From positions 3,844,001-3,908,000 of the forward strand of contig JAPYXD010000522.1 of the NCBI GenBank assembly GCA_030998225.1: a DNA stretch of 64,000 bases, written 5' to 3'. Position numbers and translations under genes: made by a program. A model generated the notes under the pieces. That model did not search any database. It was not told the origin of the DNA and saw only the letters and a list, made by a program, of their open reading frames with translations. Positions 1 to 11,520 of this stretch are shown here, in pieces; positions within the stretch are counted from its first letter, which is position 1; each line of letters opens with the position of its first letter. The DNA is from Diplolepis rosae. Taxonomy: Eukaryota; Arthropoda; Insecta; Hymenoptera; Diplolepididae.

Positions 1-400
1 ATTAACAATGAAGTAATTATTTACAACAAAGCACGTGTAGGGTTCTCTGAAGCCCTCACACGGCGTCAATCATCTTAAAATCTATAACGCACAATTCCAA
101 AGAAATTATAATAAGTGTAAAGGAATTCATATTCTTTTATCGCAATTCTCTATTTTATAAACAATCATATCGCTTTAATAGCTATCCTACGACCCTCTCA
201 TGACACACTAGACGCTAAAATCAACTTTATCAAATAATGCCTTTTCGAATAATTGAATAATATATGATAGAATCCCCATATTACAAAACCTAATTATCTT
301 GTTTAAAATAATCCGCGAAAATTCGCAAGAGAATCAGCGCAATATACAGACAGCCGAGCGAACTACATAGTCGCTCGTCACATTTCTGTGACGATAGTCG
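1..400. repeat. Dispersed repeat, copy 1 (truncated by window edge)
   Basis: This stretch aligns in direct orientation with 11,521-11,885. The shared text starts near 'tgtagggttctctgaagcc' and includes 'caatcatatcgctt' and 'acgaccctctcat', with scattered substitutions and small indels. No coding sequence is seen. The two copies bracket the P-element-like relic and the LINE, so this is either an interspersed repeat or the edges of a segmental duplication. Confidence 0.75.
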
Positions 401-1755
401 ATTTTGCCACTAGAGGCGCTTTGATTTCTGCGCGAAAGTTTAAATGATCTCGAATTAAATATTCGATGAAATAAAAGAATAGTTTTATAATTATTCATGA
501 AATAAATAATTAGAAATAAAGTAATGAGATTGGCATATAATAAAAGCGATTCGACATAGAAAAATATAATGAATATGAATGCTGCATGATATCAGTACAG
601 TTATTATGTGTTTATTCTACAGTTAATAATTAAGAACCAAATGCGACTAGCCTTTATAATATTTAGAATACATGCTAGAGCAAAGCATTTATTGTTTAAA
701 TACTTTTCTGAGAACCTAAGTAGAACGTAAAATTGTTATGAAATTCAGGCGCCAGAATATTACAACATAGGACTATTATAATTATCTTCTGAATAACCAG
801 GACACATTAATTATATTAGAATAAACAAATAGGATCTAAGTGTGACAGGTAGTTTACTTCTAAAAGACGATGATAGTTTTTACGACATAGATTTTATAGG
901 AATTTCGAGTATGTGATACGTGACTATAAGCTTGAGCGGCAGCCCTTGATGCTGTGGTCCACGTGCATTTAAGAAGAAAAGTAGGGATATAGAGATCTAG
1001 AACTTATGTTAATGAGTAGGAATTTATAATCAATACTATTGGCTAGCCGCACTAGTTCTAATTAGTGGGAAGACGCAAGGATGGTGCGCAACTGCACATA
1101 TGACGGTGCAGCTCGCGAGACTTCGTCGCTGAAGATCAGATTTTTTCTGACCATTGAACTTAATCGATCCGCGCGCGAAATCGTGACCGATCATTTCTTT
1201 GCCTTTGAAGTTGAATGTAAATTACAAGTTTTAAGTTTGTGTTATATGTCACATTTCAAATATATATGTGTTTTATTTTGCCTAATTAAATAATCTGTTA
1301 TCCTTTATTTAATTACCCTGTTTATAATAAAATTATATTAAATAGTTTTATTCCTTTTTTGTTCAAGAAGTGTTTCCACTCTAGGTGAGGTGAGGTGAGT
1401 TTCCACTCTTAAATGTGGAGAGCTCACATCCAGCCATCCGAGTTCAAGATTTCATTTAATCTCAAATAATGAAATTTAAAATTACCGACGGTTCCCGCTT
1501 GAATTGACTCGGCGCGTCACATTTCTTAAACCTCACTACGCTTACCTGCGCTTACCACCGCGTGTTGGATCGCCCAAAAAGAGGATTTTATTCCCGCGCA
1601 TTCCCGCGTTTCAGGCAAAAAAAGAGGCCATTTATGTGCATGCATGAGAAAAATAATTTTTGTATTTATTTCGATATTAGGTACTCAACAAACCTGTCTT
1701 AGTGTCATTATTATTGAAATATAGTGTTTAAGTGCATATTTATTCAATCATAAAC
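401..1755. other. AT-rich non-coding stretch
   Basis: No convincing coding region or RNA gene is visible. A short GGTGA tandem run lies near 1,385-1,398. The part just before 1,756 is the presumptive 5' leader of the THAP-containing gene; I cannot place a promoter in it. Confidence 0.4.
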
Positions 1756-3876
1756 ATGAGTGCTCGTAAAGGTAGTCGATGTGTTGTTCTTAATTGCAAG
1801 TCAGGTTATGCTTCCTGTAAGGAGAAAGTAACTTTAATATCCGTACCGAAAGATGAAAAAACTGTTAAAAAATGGGAAAGTGCAATTTCTCGAAAAGATT
1901 TTACTTTAAAAAGTGGTCAAGTTGTATGTCAAAAACACTTTTTATCAGATGACATTGTTTGGAAGAAGGAAGTTAAGGATCCTGAAGGAAACGTTATGGC
2001 TTCAGTAAGTAAATGTTTTGATCTTTAAAAATAGTAATAAACTTTAAAAACTTACTATAAATATATGCTTGTGTTTTGTTATGAATATGTCTACCAACTT
2101 CTTTTTTACCTGCCGAAAAAATATGTATAATTGAAAATGATAGAACAATATTTTACATTTGCTCTTGTATACATACTATCATTTTTAATTATACATATCT
2201 TTTCGGCACGTGAAAAAGAAATTGGTGAAAATATTCATAACAAAATACAAGCATATATTTATACTGCATGTGACTTAGATTCTTCATTATTTTGCATTTT
2301 TTTACTTGTGAAAATAAGACATTTTTATCAATTCATTTACTCAGAAAATAATATAAAGGCATGTGATACTTGAGGAAAGTAGCAAGTTCATGTAAAGAAT
2401 GTAGTCCAGTTACTACTTGGTTGTGTCCAAAATATATTTGAAAAAAATTATGATTTAGGAAATGGTAGAATAGACAAAAATAGACGTATATAGACAACTT
2501 TTAGGTTTGATGATAAAAATAAAATTTCGATATATTTTGCTAAAATTAAATTTTTTTCATTATCAAACCTGAAAATAGTCTATCTACGTCTATTTTTGTC
2601 TATTCTATCATTTCTTAAATTATAATTTTTTTTAAATACATTTTGGACACAACCAAGTAGTAACTGGACTACATTCTTTACATGAACTTGCTACTTTCCT
2701 CAAGTATCACATGCCCTTAATATATTGTGCATTTTTTGCAAAAGGCTACATGAAAATAATTCAGAAAACAAATTTTGATGGAATAAATGTTTGACATTTG
2801 TCACTATATACCTTGTAAATATACATTTATAATTAATGGCACTACGGGATTTCTATAAAAAGTATTGTATAGATGACTTGTAATTTATTATGAGGAATTT
2901 TTTCGAAAGGTCATGCCATAATTTGTATTTTTTGTAGGAGTTTTTGAAGAGGCCGTACTTAAAGGCTGGTAGGATACCGACAATTTTTCCTGATTGCCCC
3001 CAGTACTTGACAAAGGTAAAAAGAAAACGTAAATCTCCTAAAAAACGAGGAGCTCCCCCTCCTGCTTCAAAGAAAATAAAAAAAAGGAAGCTCTTTGATG
3101 AAGCCAAAGAAAGTACTTCTAGTACAATGGAAGAATCAGGAACTGACAATTTAAATGAAGGTAAAAATTATTTGAAAAGTATTCATGCAGAAAGTATTCA
3201 TGAGGAAGAAAAAAGTTCTCAAACAGGAAACGTACACGAGGAAAAATCAACGAGTTCTGAAAAACAGCGTCTCACTTTATTCCATTCATTATTTGTCAAT
3301 AAAAATAGTTTGACAATTCCAACATCTTGGAATCGGCGACAAACGGATAAAAATGATTCTATATTGGGCATAGAATTAACGCAAATCACATCTCGAAAAG
3401 TTAATAACAGAATCTTGTTTGTATCTTCAAAAAAACTGATTGTTTTTGAGGATTTGCGAGTTCAAGCCGAGGTAATGGACATTCCTGTAGAATTAGAGCA
3501 AATTGGCTTTACAGGTTCGCATGTTTCGTCAGCTGAAGAAATTGAGAACTTAATAAAAATTTTTGACAGGTTCAAAATTTGTACTGGATGTACCTCGCCG
3601 ACTTCTGTTAGAAGTTTGGAAAATTCTTTTACTGTTCGTGACTGTGAAGGTCGTTTGCGTCACGCAAAATGTTCTTTGATTATGACAAATACTGGAAAAA
3701 CCACAAAAAGATCATGTTGCGAGTCTTGTAGTAAGGGGAAGAAAGCTTTGCCAAATCAAACGCTATGTTTAAAAAAACGAATAGAGTATCAACGAATTAA
3801 TTTAAAATTAAGTCCTACTCAATTGCAACAGCTTGAAATTATGAGTCGTAGACACAAAATTACAAATCAGCAGTAA
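1756..3876 (+). CDS. THAP-domain N-terminal part of P-element-like transposase (2 exons: 1756-2004, 2938-3876)
   Basis: Exon 1 (83 codons, start at 1,756) carries a THAP zinc finger: 'CVVLNC' supplies the first two cysteines, the conserved Trp is in 'KKWESAI', and 'VCQKHF' gives the last Cys and His. Exon 1 ends at 2,004 before GTAAGT; exon 2 begins at 2,938 after a TTTTTTGTAG acceptor, in phase 0, with 'RIPTIFPDCPQYL', the usual motif just after THAP domains in P-type transposases. A Lys/Arg-rich, nuclear-localisation-like stretch follows. The frame stops at 3,874-3,876, and a second in-frame TAA follows before the next homologous block at 3,910. It could be a stand-alone 395-aa THAP DNA-binding protein or simply the first part of a dead transposase; the latter is more likely given the decay downstream. 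An upstream in-frame Met at 1,732 is less well placed relative to the zinc finger. Confidence 0.7.
2351..2723. mobile_element. Palindromic MITE inside the THAP gene intron
   Basis: The left arm beginning 'aaaggcatgtgatacttgag' reads as the reverse complement of the right arm ending 'ctcaagtatcacatgccctt'. Arms are about 165 bp with a short AT-rich centre. The element lies wholly inside the intron between 2,005 and 2,937 and has no coding capacity. The flanking AT-rich bases look alike on both sides but no target duplication can be assigned with certainty. Confidence 0.85.
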
Positions 3877-3909
3877 AGTCTTTATGTACGATTGTAAGGT
3901 TACTATAAG

Positions 3910-4182
3910 GATAAACTGAAAATAAGCCAAGAAGAAATGGTATCTCTGAATGACAAGTCCTTAGCAGACAATCTTTCAAAATTAAAAATTAACAAAAATG
4001 AACACACAGTGATTGCTGCAATAATAGAATTTTCTTTGTACAAAAATAGTAAAAACCGCAGGTATTTAGAGGATTGGATACTGTTATGCTTGCTCTTCCA
4101 TATGCGTTCACCAGCAGCCGATCGCTTATTAAGAGAAAATAAAATGCTACTATTACCATATACAAGCACCGTTCGTAGGTAA
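3910..4182 (+). pseudogene. P-element-like transposase, helix block
   Basis: This block is in the same frame as the THAP exon 2 but separated from it by two in-frame stop codons. 'RYLEDWILLCLLFHMRSPAADR' (split here by position: about residues 40-60 of the open stretch) and 'RLLRENKMLLLP' are the conserved segment found in P-element/THAP9 proteins ahead of the catalytic domain. It ends at CGTAG followed by GTAAAT, which may be an old splice donor. Confidence 0.65.
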
Positions 4183-4551
4183 ATATAAAAAAATTGATAA
4201 TTTTAAAAGTTTAATGATAATAACTAATGCGTTGTTGGAAAAAAAATTGGCTTTGGGATTCGTAAGTGATTACGTTAATTTAATCAGACGTTTCGGCTCA
4301 GATCGGAGCGTCCATCAGTGATCATTATTACAATATAGAAATACGAAAAGGGGAGAGCTGCTTGTTTGACTTTTTTTAAAGTGAAACAATAATACTTGAA
4401 AAACATAATACAAAATAAAAATAGTTAACATGATAAATAAAATTTATAAGTGAAAGTGGTAAATAATTTTTTTTCCAAAAACGTACCAGTTTCTATTAAA
4501 ATTAAGGGTCAATACACCTTTCACTTTTAATGGTAATTTTTATTTTCAAGC

Positions 4552-4918
4552 GTTTCGCACAATGTTCATAAAAAAGAGTCAGAATTTTATAGTCATGGAT
4601 TGATATCTGTTGACGAAATAACGACAAGACAAAATGTACATTTGGATCCAAAATCATATGAAAATACTGGGTCTTACTGATTATGGAAACGAAGAGCAAG
4701 TGGAAGTCAATGAAAAGGCAGATCACGGCATGGTCTTTATGTTCCAACCGTTAATGGGTTCTCTTACACAAGCTGTTGCAGCGTTTGTCTCTAAACGACC
4801 AGCTTGTGGTACCATTATTGCCAAATTAATCATTCAAGCTATCTCGCTACTAGAAAAAGCAGGCGCAAAAATGCATGGGTTCATAAAAGATAAAGCACCA
4901 ACTAACAGAAAATTCTGA
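4552..4918 (+). pseudogene. P-element-like transposase, RNase H-like catalytic block with frameshift
   Basis: The reading starts in one frame ('FYSHGLISVDEITTRQ', then 'HLDPKSY') and continues in another frame at about 4,670 ('LTDYGNEEQ', 'HGMVFMFQPLMGS', 'KDKAPTNRKF'). These are consecutive pieces of the P-element RNase H-like domain; the Asp of 'VDEIT' matches the first acidic residue and 'KAPTNRKF' the segment after the second. The change of frame and the stop at 4,916-4,918 disable the domain. Confidence 0.65.
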
Positions 4919-5800
4919 TCTGAGATGGGAGTTACTGGGAAAATGAACAATGTTCAATCTTGAAACTACTTTATAATTTATCCAGATTAATAAATCAAGA
5001 AGTACTCTTTATACACCATATTTGTACTATTTACTTTGAACAATAAATAAAATATTCCTTCTTTTTTAATATACAGTTGTGGTAAGAGGAGAGAGAAAAT
5101 AAATTACGTGCGGCACTTCATTAATTGCACGAATTGACACTTTAATTGATTTACACGCTTATAAAAATGCATATATTATCATTAATTACCATCATAAAAT
5201 TAAATTTAGAGTTTCGTCGGAAGTTTTTCATAATAAATTGTTTTTTCAATACTTAAAAGTTGTAAAATTTCTTCTACAAGTCAAAATCCCACTTTCACTT
5301 TTCTGGTTTCTAGTAATGCATATAACTCGCATTAAGTAAGATTTTTTTAAACTAAATTAAAAAATTTAAAACGATTGTGTAAAAATTTATTTAATTTATT
5401 GTACATGATGCATTAGCAAATTGATTTTATAGGGTAGATTTAGTTTTTTCGGATATAAGGTGAAAGGAAAATTTTTACTTTATTACAGCATGAATTTAAA
5501 TAATAAAAAACTTGAGCGCATGTGCATGGACTGATAAATATTTATTTACTCTTTTCTTCCCAGCTTCTTCTAACTCCTTTTTAAATAGAGAAAAATATAT
5601 ACTTTCTTATTTTATTTTTCTATTTTCTAATAGTTTGCAGTTTTTGGTCAACATATTCTGCACTGATTTTAGTTGGACTAACAATTTTTTAATTCGCATT
5701 TGCACTACTTTCGATAATGATTCTCCACAGCCACTAGTAACAATTTTCCAATTAAAAGAGATTTAAAAGTCTGGTCACAAAAGTTGCTTTGAGGAAATAA
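4919..5800. other. AT-rich gap within the P-like relic
   Basis: No recognisable protein segment is seen here. It separates the catalytic block from the C-terminal block and may be old intron or decayed coding sequence. Confidence 0.35.
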
Positions 5801-5811
5801 AGAGTAAATTA

Positions 5812-6340
5812 AAAGTCGTTGTTGAAGACGTTCATTCTGACTTCAGTGATTTTGTAACGGCTGTAGAGCACGATTATGCCTTACCAGAACTCATAGATTG
5901 CTTGCTCTTTTTCACTACCGAAAGCGTTTGTAAACATATGAAACAACGTGTAAAATGTAACGTTTGTTTGAGTGCTTTTTTGTCAACATCTGATGTTGCG
6001 AAAGACACTTTGCTTTTTTCCTGTGGTCAAATGCCACGTAGTTTCAAAAAATTTATGAATCCGCACACAAAGAACTCATTCATCTGAATTTTCGTATGTA
6101 TCAATTGATTCTTCGCATTGAAACTCTCTTTCGAAAGTACTGCAATTTCCGAAACGCTTTACTTCATCCATCATTCACCTCCAATTCGAGTGTAATGAAC
6201 ACGAAAATGATGCTTTGGAAATCTTAGCATACATTATTAAATTTTATTTCCAAATTAGAATGAGAGAATTCCTCAAAAAACAAATGACCAATCTTAGAAA
6301 CAAATCAAGTCAGCTGAAAAAGAAACAAGCCAATCTTTGC
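5812..6340 (+). pseudogene. P-element-like transposase, C-terminal block
   Basis: The frame around 5,812-6,087 reads 'LPELIDCLLFFTTES', 'KCNVCLSAF' and then 'HLNFRMYQL' after a stop at 6,087. An acidic-helical segment followed by a CxxC motif and a conserved His/Leu-rich tail is the usual C-terminus of P/THAP9-like proteins. Stop codons interrupt it. It has no obvious separate function. Confidence 0.5.
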
Positions 6341-7080
6341 TCAACTTGATTAAATCAGAACTGATTGTGAGTAACTGTACTCACATCCCATTAACAAAAT
6401 TAATATATAGAATGAATTATGTTAAATATTTAAAAGATTGTGTTTAATTTGGTTATAACGAGTTTATGAAGCTTGTTTATCTAAATAATGATTTATACTT
6501 ATCGTGTATTGTTATATTTGTCTGTGATTAAAAAGCTGATACCAATGTGATCAACAATTGTTGATAAGTATGTGAAATAAGCACTAAAAGAAAAGTAATA
6601 AATACATTTACAGTTTTTGAAAAATGCTATTGAGTAATTTATTTATTAGTTTGATTGTATATTTTTCATGCATACTGTAATTTAAAAAGTGTATCAGAAT
6701 ATTGACAATTTCCGCATGAAATATTAAAGTTTCTTTGATTTAATGGAATACCCTTTTAATAGGTGCTATAACAATTTTTTGCAAATATGAAAGAAAAATT
6801 TATTGGTCGACTTTTTCTCTCCATGGCGTAATTATTTCAGTGTAGGATTCCTTATCGATTTCAACTGATTAAATACCCTAGCGAACTGGCTGAACGCTAG
6901 CTTTACGCTGTAGCATAAAGCTATCGTAAAGCTATCGTAAACCAGGGTGTTCTGTGGAAATTATAGAAGCGTTCTGTGTAATAGGCGCCAAAACGCTTTC
7001 CTCTTTCCTTGCAGTAATTTTGGAAAATTTTATTGATATGTTCCTGGAAGGATCTAGCAAAATCTAAGGGAGGTAATGGA
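6341..7080. other. Non-coding stretch between P-like relic and LINE
   Basis: AT-rich sequence without a recognisable gene. A short direct repeat 'aaagctatcgtaaagctatcgtaaa' type lies near 6,915-6,945 and may be the decayed 3' end of the minus-strand LINE. Confidence 0.35.
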
Positions 7081-7099
7081 ATTCTTATAGGGTTGGAGC

Positions 7100-9025
7100 G
7101 TTGATGGAAGCAGATTTAGCTAATCTATCTGCCAGTTGATTACCCGGGATTCCCTTGTGTCCCCGAATCCAAACCAATAAAACATCGCAATCCGTTTGTG
7201 TAGAAAAGAAGATAGTCCTTGAATTCGTTATTAATCATTTCCTGAAAGAGGGAAGGTGGCTCAGGAAAGTTTTGTAATAGGAAGCCAGTTTCTGCATCAA
7301 CTTGAGGAATAAACGTGTGGTCACTATATGGAAATTGGAAAAAAGGATGATAGTATGATCTACGAGTCTGATCTCTAAGATCTCTGGTTTTATGAAAAGC
7401 TAACAGGAGCGTAAAAATGCCCATAATTCTGAAGGGATTACTCCGATTTGCAATCCTCCATAAGTTTTCCAACCTGTCTGTAAGGGGGTGGTTAAGATTT
7501 GTAAAAGTTTTGGTAATATATTTTTTGGCTAAAAAGCTGAAACGAAACTTAAGAGGCGGTTCACATGTTTTTGCTAAGAGGACATTAATGGGACTGCTCG
7601 TTCTATAGCCTACGGCAAACCTCAGGGCTTTATTTCGAATCTTCTCTAGTTTTCATATTTTTACAGGAGGTGGAGCTATATATAAATTTAGTTATTGATT
7701 TAGAAACACCTAAGTTTTTTAGATCTTCCATCAGATTCTTCCATTAAGAGTTGAGGTGTTACGCTGGGAAAAGCACCTTTGAAGTCCAAGCACAAACCTG
7801 CGGTAACCTCCCTCGAGGCGAAACCCGTCCAAACTTCTGTGGAGAGAACAGCCAAATTATCAGCGCAAGATCTGCACATTTGCTCAGCGAGATCACAGAA
7901 AGATTGGAAAGATGTTCTCCTAGCTTTATTCAGAATACGTTTGGCTTTCGCTGCGGTTTTTTTGTAAGCTATATAGTTTTTGTAGTCAGAATGTTTTCTG
8001 AATTCGATTATTGTTCTTCGTCTATCTCTGACGGCGTCATCACAAGATCTATTCCACCATGGAGCTGGGACGAACGGCTTGAAGTTGCGGGGAAGAGTTA
8101 AGTAACAGGTCCCAGAGTTGCAATTCCTAGAGGGAGCCGAGGGAGCGCAAGCAGTTAAGACAGCCTCATCGACACACTCCATAAACGTATTGTAATTTTG
8201 TATGGGATCCTCTGCAGACAGAAGACCATCGGAGGACCTGGAATCGATTAGATTTTTCCAACACAGACGAGAATAAAGTCCAGTTAATTCCCTTCAAACT
8301 ATATTTGTGTGAATAATATTTAGAAACAGGCACTTGGACTCCTAGGCGAGTGACCACTGGGTAATGATCACTCCCGAGAGCGTCATCCCACACGCCATGA
8401 GAGCTTGAAGTGAAAAGATGGGAACTGATAAAGGTTAGATTTAGAATCAACGGGGATTCGTTCGGACGATTAACGAAAGTTGACTTGCCATTCTTCAAAG
8501 AAATTAAGTCTGAATCATCAAGAGCGGCGCAAAAGGATATGCCATTTTGACAAGCCCGAGCACCGCTCACAAATAATGGTGCGAGTTGAAATCACCTGCA
8601 ATAAGAACGTTGTTTAGATTAATATCTGTGACTGATTCTAAAAATCGTCTCCAGGTGTTTTCAGAAACTCCTCTACCCGCGACTGGAACTCTGTAGGCGG
8701 AAACTATTAGAAGCTGAACTATAGAAGTATTGACGGAAACAGATAAAGTTTCTAAACTGTTTTCTATATTGAGGATTGATGAAATTTTTGAAAAAACGAT
8801 TTCTTTTCTGATCGCGATCGCCAAGCCACAGCGATTGTTAGATGATTTATCGGATCTGAAAATATTGAAATTTTTATTTATGACGAAAGTTTTTTCAGGT
8901 TTTAAGTATGTTTCACATAGAAGTAAGATGTTAAAGTCGGCTGAAATATTATTTAAATCACTGCTTACTTTTGCCGCTCCGCGACAGTTCCACTGCATGA
9001 TCCGCAGTCCGCTGATTTGGGCCAT
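7100..9025 (-). pseudogene. LINE ORF2 remnant: endonuclease, deleted RT, RNase H tail
   Basis: The ATG at 9,025 opens an apurinic-type endonuclease: 'MQWNCRG' near the start, 'LLLCETYL' with the catalytic Glu, 'IAGDFNSHH' with Asp/Asn/His, then, after a frame change near 8,570, 'LGSDHYPV' with the final Asp-His pair. A linker with 'APWWNRSCDDAV' and 'NYIAYKKTAAKAKR' follows (8,182-7,900), as between endonuclease and RT in this group. RT is reduced to 'LDFKGAFPSVTP'; the 3' thumb region ('ALRFAVGYRTSSPINVLLA') and a broken RNase H end the frame near 7,100. Frameshifts near 8,570, 8,170 and 7,700. Confidence 0.8.
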
Positions 9026-9035
9026 CCTGATGTTA

Positions 9036-10121
9036 TTAAAGAAGGGATCTGGAGAGGGAGGAGAGACTCGTAGAAAGAGAATTAATCAGATTGTGGCACT
9101 CCTCAGCTTTTGGAGGATTGCCAGATGAGATGACATTGATAAGGTTTGTAAGCATGAGGAGAACATTTTCAATAATTGATAGTGAGTTCGACGAGTGGTT
9201 GGGGGAAGAAGGAGGACAAAGGAAATCGGAGTTTGTCTCAGAAGAGAGACTCTGAAACTCAAAAGTGGAGGGAGAGTTATCCTTTTTTTGTAGGGGTGGT
9301 GAGTGAAGCGCGAAACTATTGGGGAGGGAACTTGGCATCCTTGCATTGAACAAGGACGCAAACGATGGATTTGGTGGTGAGGTTTCACAGGTGGGGGAGA
9401 AGGGGGTATTTCCAAGGAGATACCCGAAATAACCCCTTGACACCTGTCAAGGGGTTAGGTAACAAATTAGGACGATATGGAGGCTCTCAAGCCCTTATTT
9501 TCCACGGACTTGTCGTCCAGAATGGCGTTTGCATCGCGAGCTGACCGGACCACAACCGAAAGTTTTTCAAATCCTGAACTTTAACATCTACAATTGAGTT
9601 TTGATACATGCTATTAAATAGCTTTGCAAATTTGAAGCGACCAAGATCTTTATCGGAATCGTTTGAGTTCGATATGCATTCTATCATGACCTTGCATTGG
9701 CCTCGATGAGATTTTTTATAGTGATAGTAAGGCGCCGAACGGTAACGGCGAGGGCCAGCCGAGCTACTGCTCGATTGACTATTAGGGGGGGTCGTTAGAG
9801 AAAAATTATTACTCTGATCCATTTCCACGAGGTTATCGACATCATTGGTGCTCAGGAGTTGACAGTTTATCAGGTCAGAATCATCCGAGGCGTCCGAAGA
9901 TCTGTGCCTTTTGGCTCTACTAACCTGGGATTGTGAAGATTTAGATTGTTTAAATTGCGGGAGGGATCAGCCCCTGCCACCATATCCGAGGATAGATAGG
10001 TCTCCTGATTACTCAGAGTTCCCGCATCTACAGTTTCGGAAGCCATGCTACCGACTTGACAAATTCCCGTGCCACGCGTGCTCCCGCGCAGCGCGCGCCG
10101 GTTAATTTTAAGGTTAACCAA
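9036..10121 (-). pseudogene. LINE ORF1 (gag-like) remnant
   Basis: Three overlapping minus-strand frames give pieces of a gag-like ORF1: an N-terminal Ser/Pro-rich part (10,121-9,800), a nucleic-acid-binding-like block with 'YYHYKKSHRGQCKVMIECIS' (about 9,720-9,650), and a Ser-rich C-terminus ending just upstream of the ORF2 ATG (9,443-9,036). Frames change near 9,830 and 9,560. No CCHC knuckles are seen, so the middle is probably deleted. At 9,430-9,457 a perfect palindrome with 13-bp arms sits near the apparent deletion junction. Confidence 0.65.
9430..9457. repeat. Perfect 13-bp-arm inverted repeat inside LINE ORF1
   Basis: The arms are TAACCCCTTGACA and TGTCAAGGGGTTA, separated by CC. 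It lies where the ORF1 frame loses its middle domain. Confidence 0.8.
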
Positions 10122-10130
10122 CTTAAAACC

Positions 10131-10740
10131 ATCAATGAGATTATTTTAGCCTGAAGGGAACCAAAATTCTGGCTTCCTGACTCTTTTCAGTGATCGTCTC
10201 AAACTTCGACGCGTCTGGCGAAAATGTGTTACGAGCTGCGCAGGTGCGACATCTCGCTAGTTTGTGATTGGTGGGTCCTGTCGGTTAAGTCAATTGGAAT
10301 AAACCGGCAGATTTAAATGCTTGAATAAAGACTAGGCTCGTTGAATCGAATTTAATACTTATTGGATAAACTTAAAAACTTTCGGCTCAGTCCGGATTGA
10401 CAATCTAACTATTCGCGATCAAAGATAATTTAACAAAAGATAAAGTCTAAGTTTAAGACGATGAATTCTTAACTAAGAGGAAAAACAAAATCAAGATCGA
10501 GATCAGGATTGAGAATGATTTCAACTCACTCACTATTCACAACACTACGCGCTCACATGATCTCCCAGATTCACATTCAACGATGATTGTAACCAGTCAG
10601 TGCACCAAATTAGCGTTACGTCATGCATCGACTCCCACTCATACCCTACCGAGGCTCGCTGGCCAGAAGGTTTTAAATTCAAAAAGTAGACTCACTCCCT
10701 GTGCCCAAGTATACTAATATTTTCTAGGAAAAGCACTTAA
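10131..10740. other. Probable LINE 5' region and flank, no gene
   Basis: No coding sequence is recognisable. The part next to 10,130 may be the 5' UTR of the minus-strand LINE. Confidence 0.35.
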
Positions 10741-10742
10741 TA

Positions 10743-11499
10743 AAGGGTTTCCCAATAAGGGTGATATGTTTTGAAATTGAAAAAAAACACTGAATATTCA
10801 TTCGGAATTGATCGAAATCTTTTTTATTATATTGGATATTCTATGCCATTTATGATTTAAACAATATATCGGCCAAATGTCCCCCGAGACTTGAGCCAAA
10901 AATGCGCCTCATCAGAAAAGATGATTTTTTGATGAAAATTGGGATCATTTTCAATTGATTCCAGAGCCCAATCCGCGAACTCCCGACGCAAACGATGGTC
11001 ATTAGGCTTCAGTTCTTGGGCCAGAATCATCTTATAGGGATGCAGGCCAAGATCCAATCGCAAAATACGCCAGGTAGTCATCCTGGACAGGCCCAATTCC
11101 TGAGATCGGCGTGGCACGGACAATTCACGGTTTTCCTCGATACTGGCCTGTACGGCGACTATATTCTGTGTAGAACGTGCGGTACGCATACGATTTTTAG
11201 GCTTAGTATCCAATAGAGTAAATTCACTCTCCAACTTATCGATTATTCGACGAATTGAGAGCGCGGATGGAGCAGAATGACGACCATATTTTGCACGATA
11301 TGCTCTTTGAACACCGACAAAACTTCTCGAATTTTGATAAAATAATTGGACAATTTCCAAACGTTGTGGAAGCGTGAAACTACTCATGATTAAATGACAA
11401 ACCTTACTGATGACAACTGACAGCAGACGTCAAAAATTTCAGTTCAAATGAGCCCGATAGGGACATTCAAAATCATATCACCCCTATTGGGAAACCCTT
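10743..11499 (-). mobile_element. Mariner-like element (DUF4817/HTH type), internally deleted
   Basis: Terminal inverted repeats of about 35 bp start 'aaagggtttcccaataagg' at the left and mirror it at the right ('ggggtgata'/'cctattgggaaaccctt'). A TA dinucleotide borders each end (10,741-10,742 and 11,500-11,501). About 757 bp long, against roughly 1.2 kb or more for a complete element, because the middle and most of the catalytic domain are missing. Confidence 0.9.
10857..11387 (-). pseudogene. Transposase N-terminal part of the DUF4817 mariner-like element
   Basis: The 176-codon frame begins 'MSSFTLPQRLEIVQLFY' with the DUF4817-type helix-turn-helix, continues through 'STQNIVAVQASIEENRELSV' and 'RRSQELGLSRMTTWRILRLD' (second HTH), and reaches 'KIIFSDEAHFWLKS', which holds the first catalytic Asp. 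The next codons belong to the C-terminal end of the ancestral protein in a different frame ('GGHLADILF' is readable in the +1 frame), so an internal deletion has joined the two ends out of frame. Confidence 0.85.
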
Positions 11500-11520
11500 T
11501 ATTTCATATCTCACTCTCTA

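Larger units (their letters stand above)
1732..6340 (+). mobile_element. Degenerate THAP/P-element-like (THAP9-type) transposon
   Basis: Successive blocks on the plus strand match the order of a P-element-family transposase: an N-terminal C2CH THAP zinc finger, a short 'IPTIFP' box, a basic linker, a cysteine-containing coiled region, a helix-rich block ending 'RLLRENKMLLLP', an RNase H-like block containing 'HGLISVDEITT' and 'KDKAPTNRKF', and a C-terminal block with paired cysteines. In-frame stops, a frameshift and long AT-rich gaps between blocks show that it cannot make a full transposase. Terminal inverted repeats were not found, so the ends are approximate. Confidence 0.75.
7080..10130 (-). 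mobile_element. Internally deleted non-LTR retrotransposon (I/R1-type LINE)
   Basis: Read on the minus strand, the order is ORF1 (gag-like), then ORF2 with an endonuclease, a reverse-transcriptase remnant and an RNase H remnant. RNase H in ORF2 points to the I group of clades. The reverse-transcriptase palm with its catalytic 'ADD' box is missing, and RNase H jumps from 'FYTNG' to 'GNPGNQLADRLAKSA', so at least two internal deletions have occurred. Non-autonomous and dead. The exact 5' and 3' ends were not resolved. Confidence 0.8.

Noticed and set aside
1081..1293. 70-codon frame near the left end
   Set aside because: No recognisable features, no splice or promoter context.
5512..5766. 84-codon frame between P-like blocks
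   Set aside because: Low-complexity Phe/Ser-rich reading of AT-rich DNA with no relation to the transposase.
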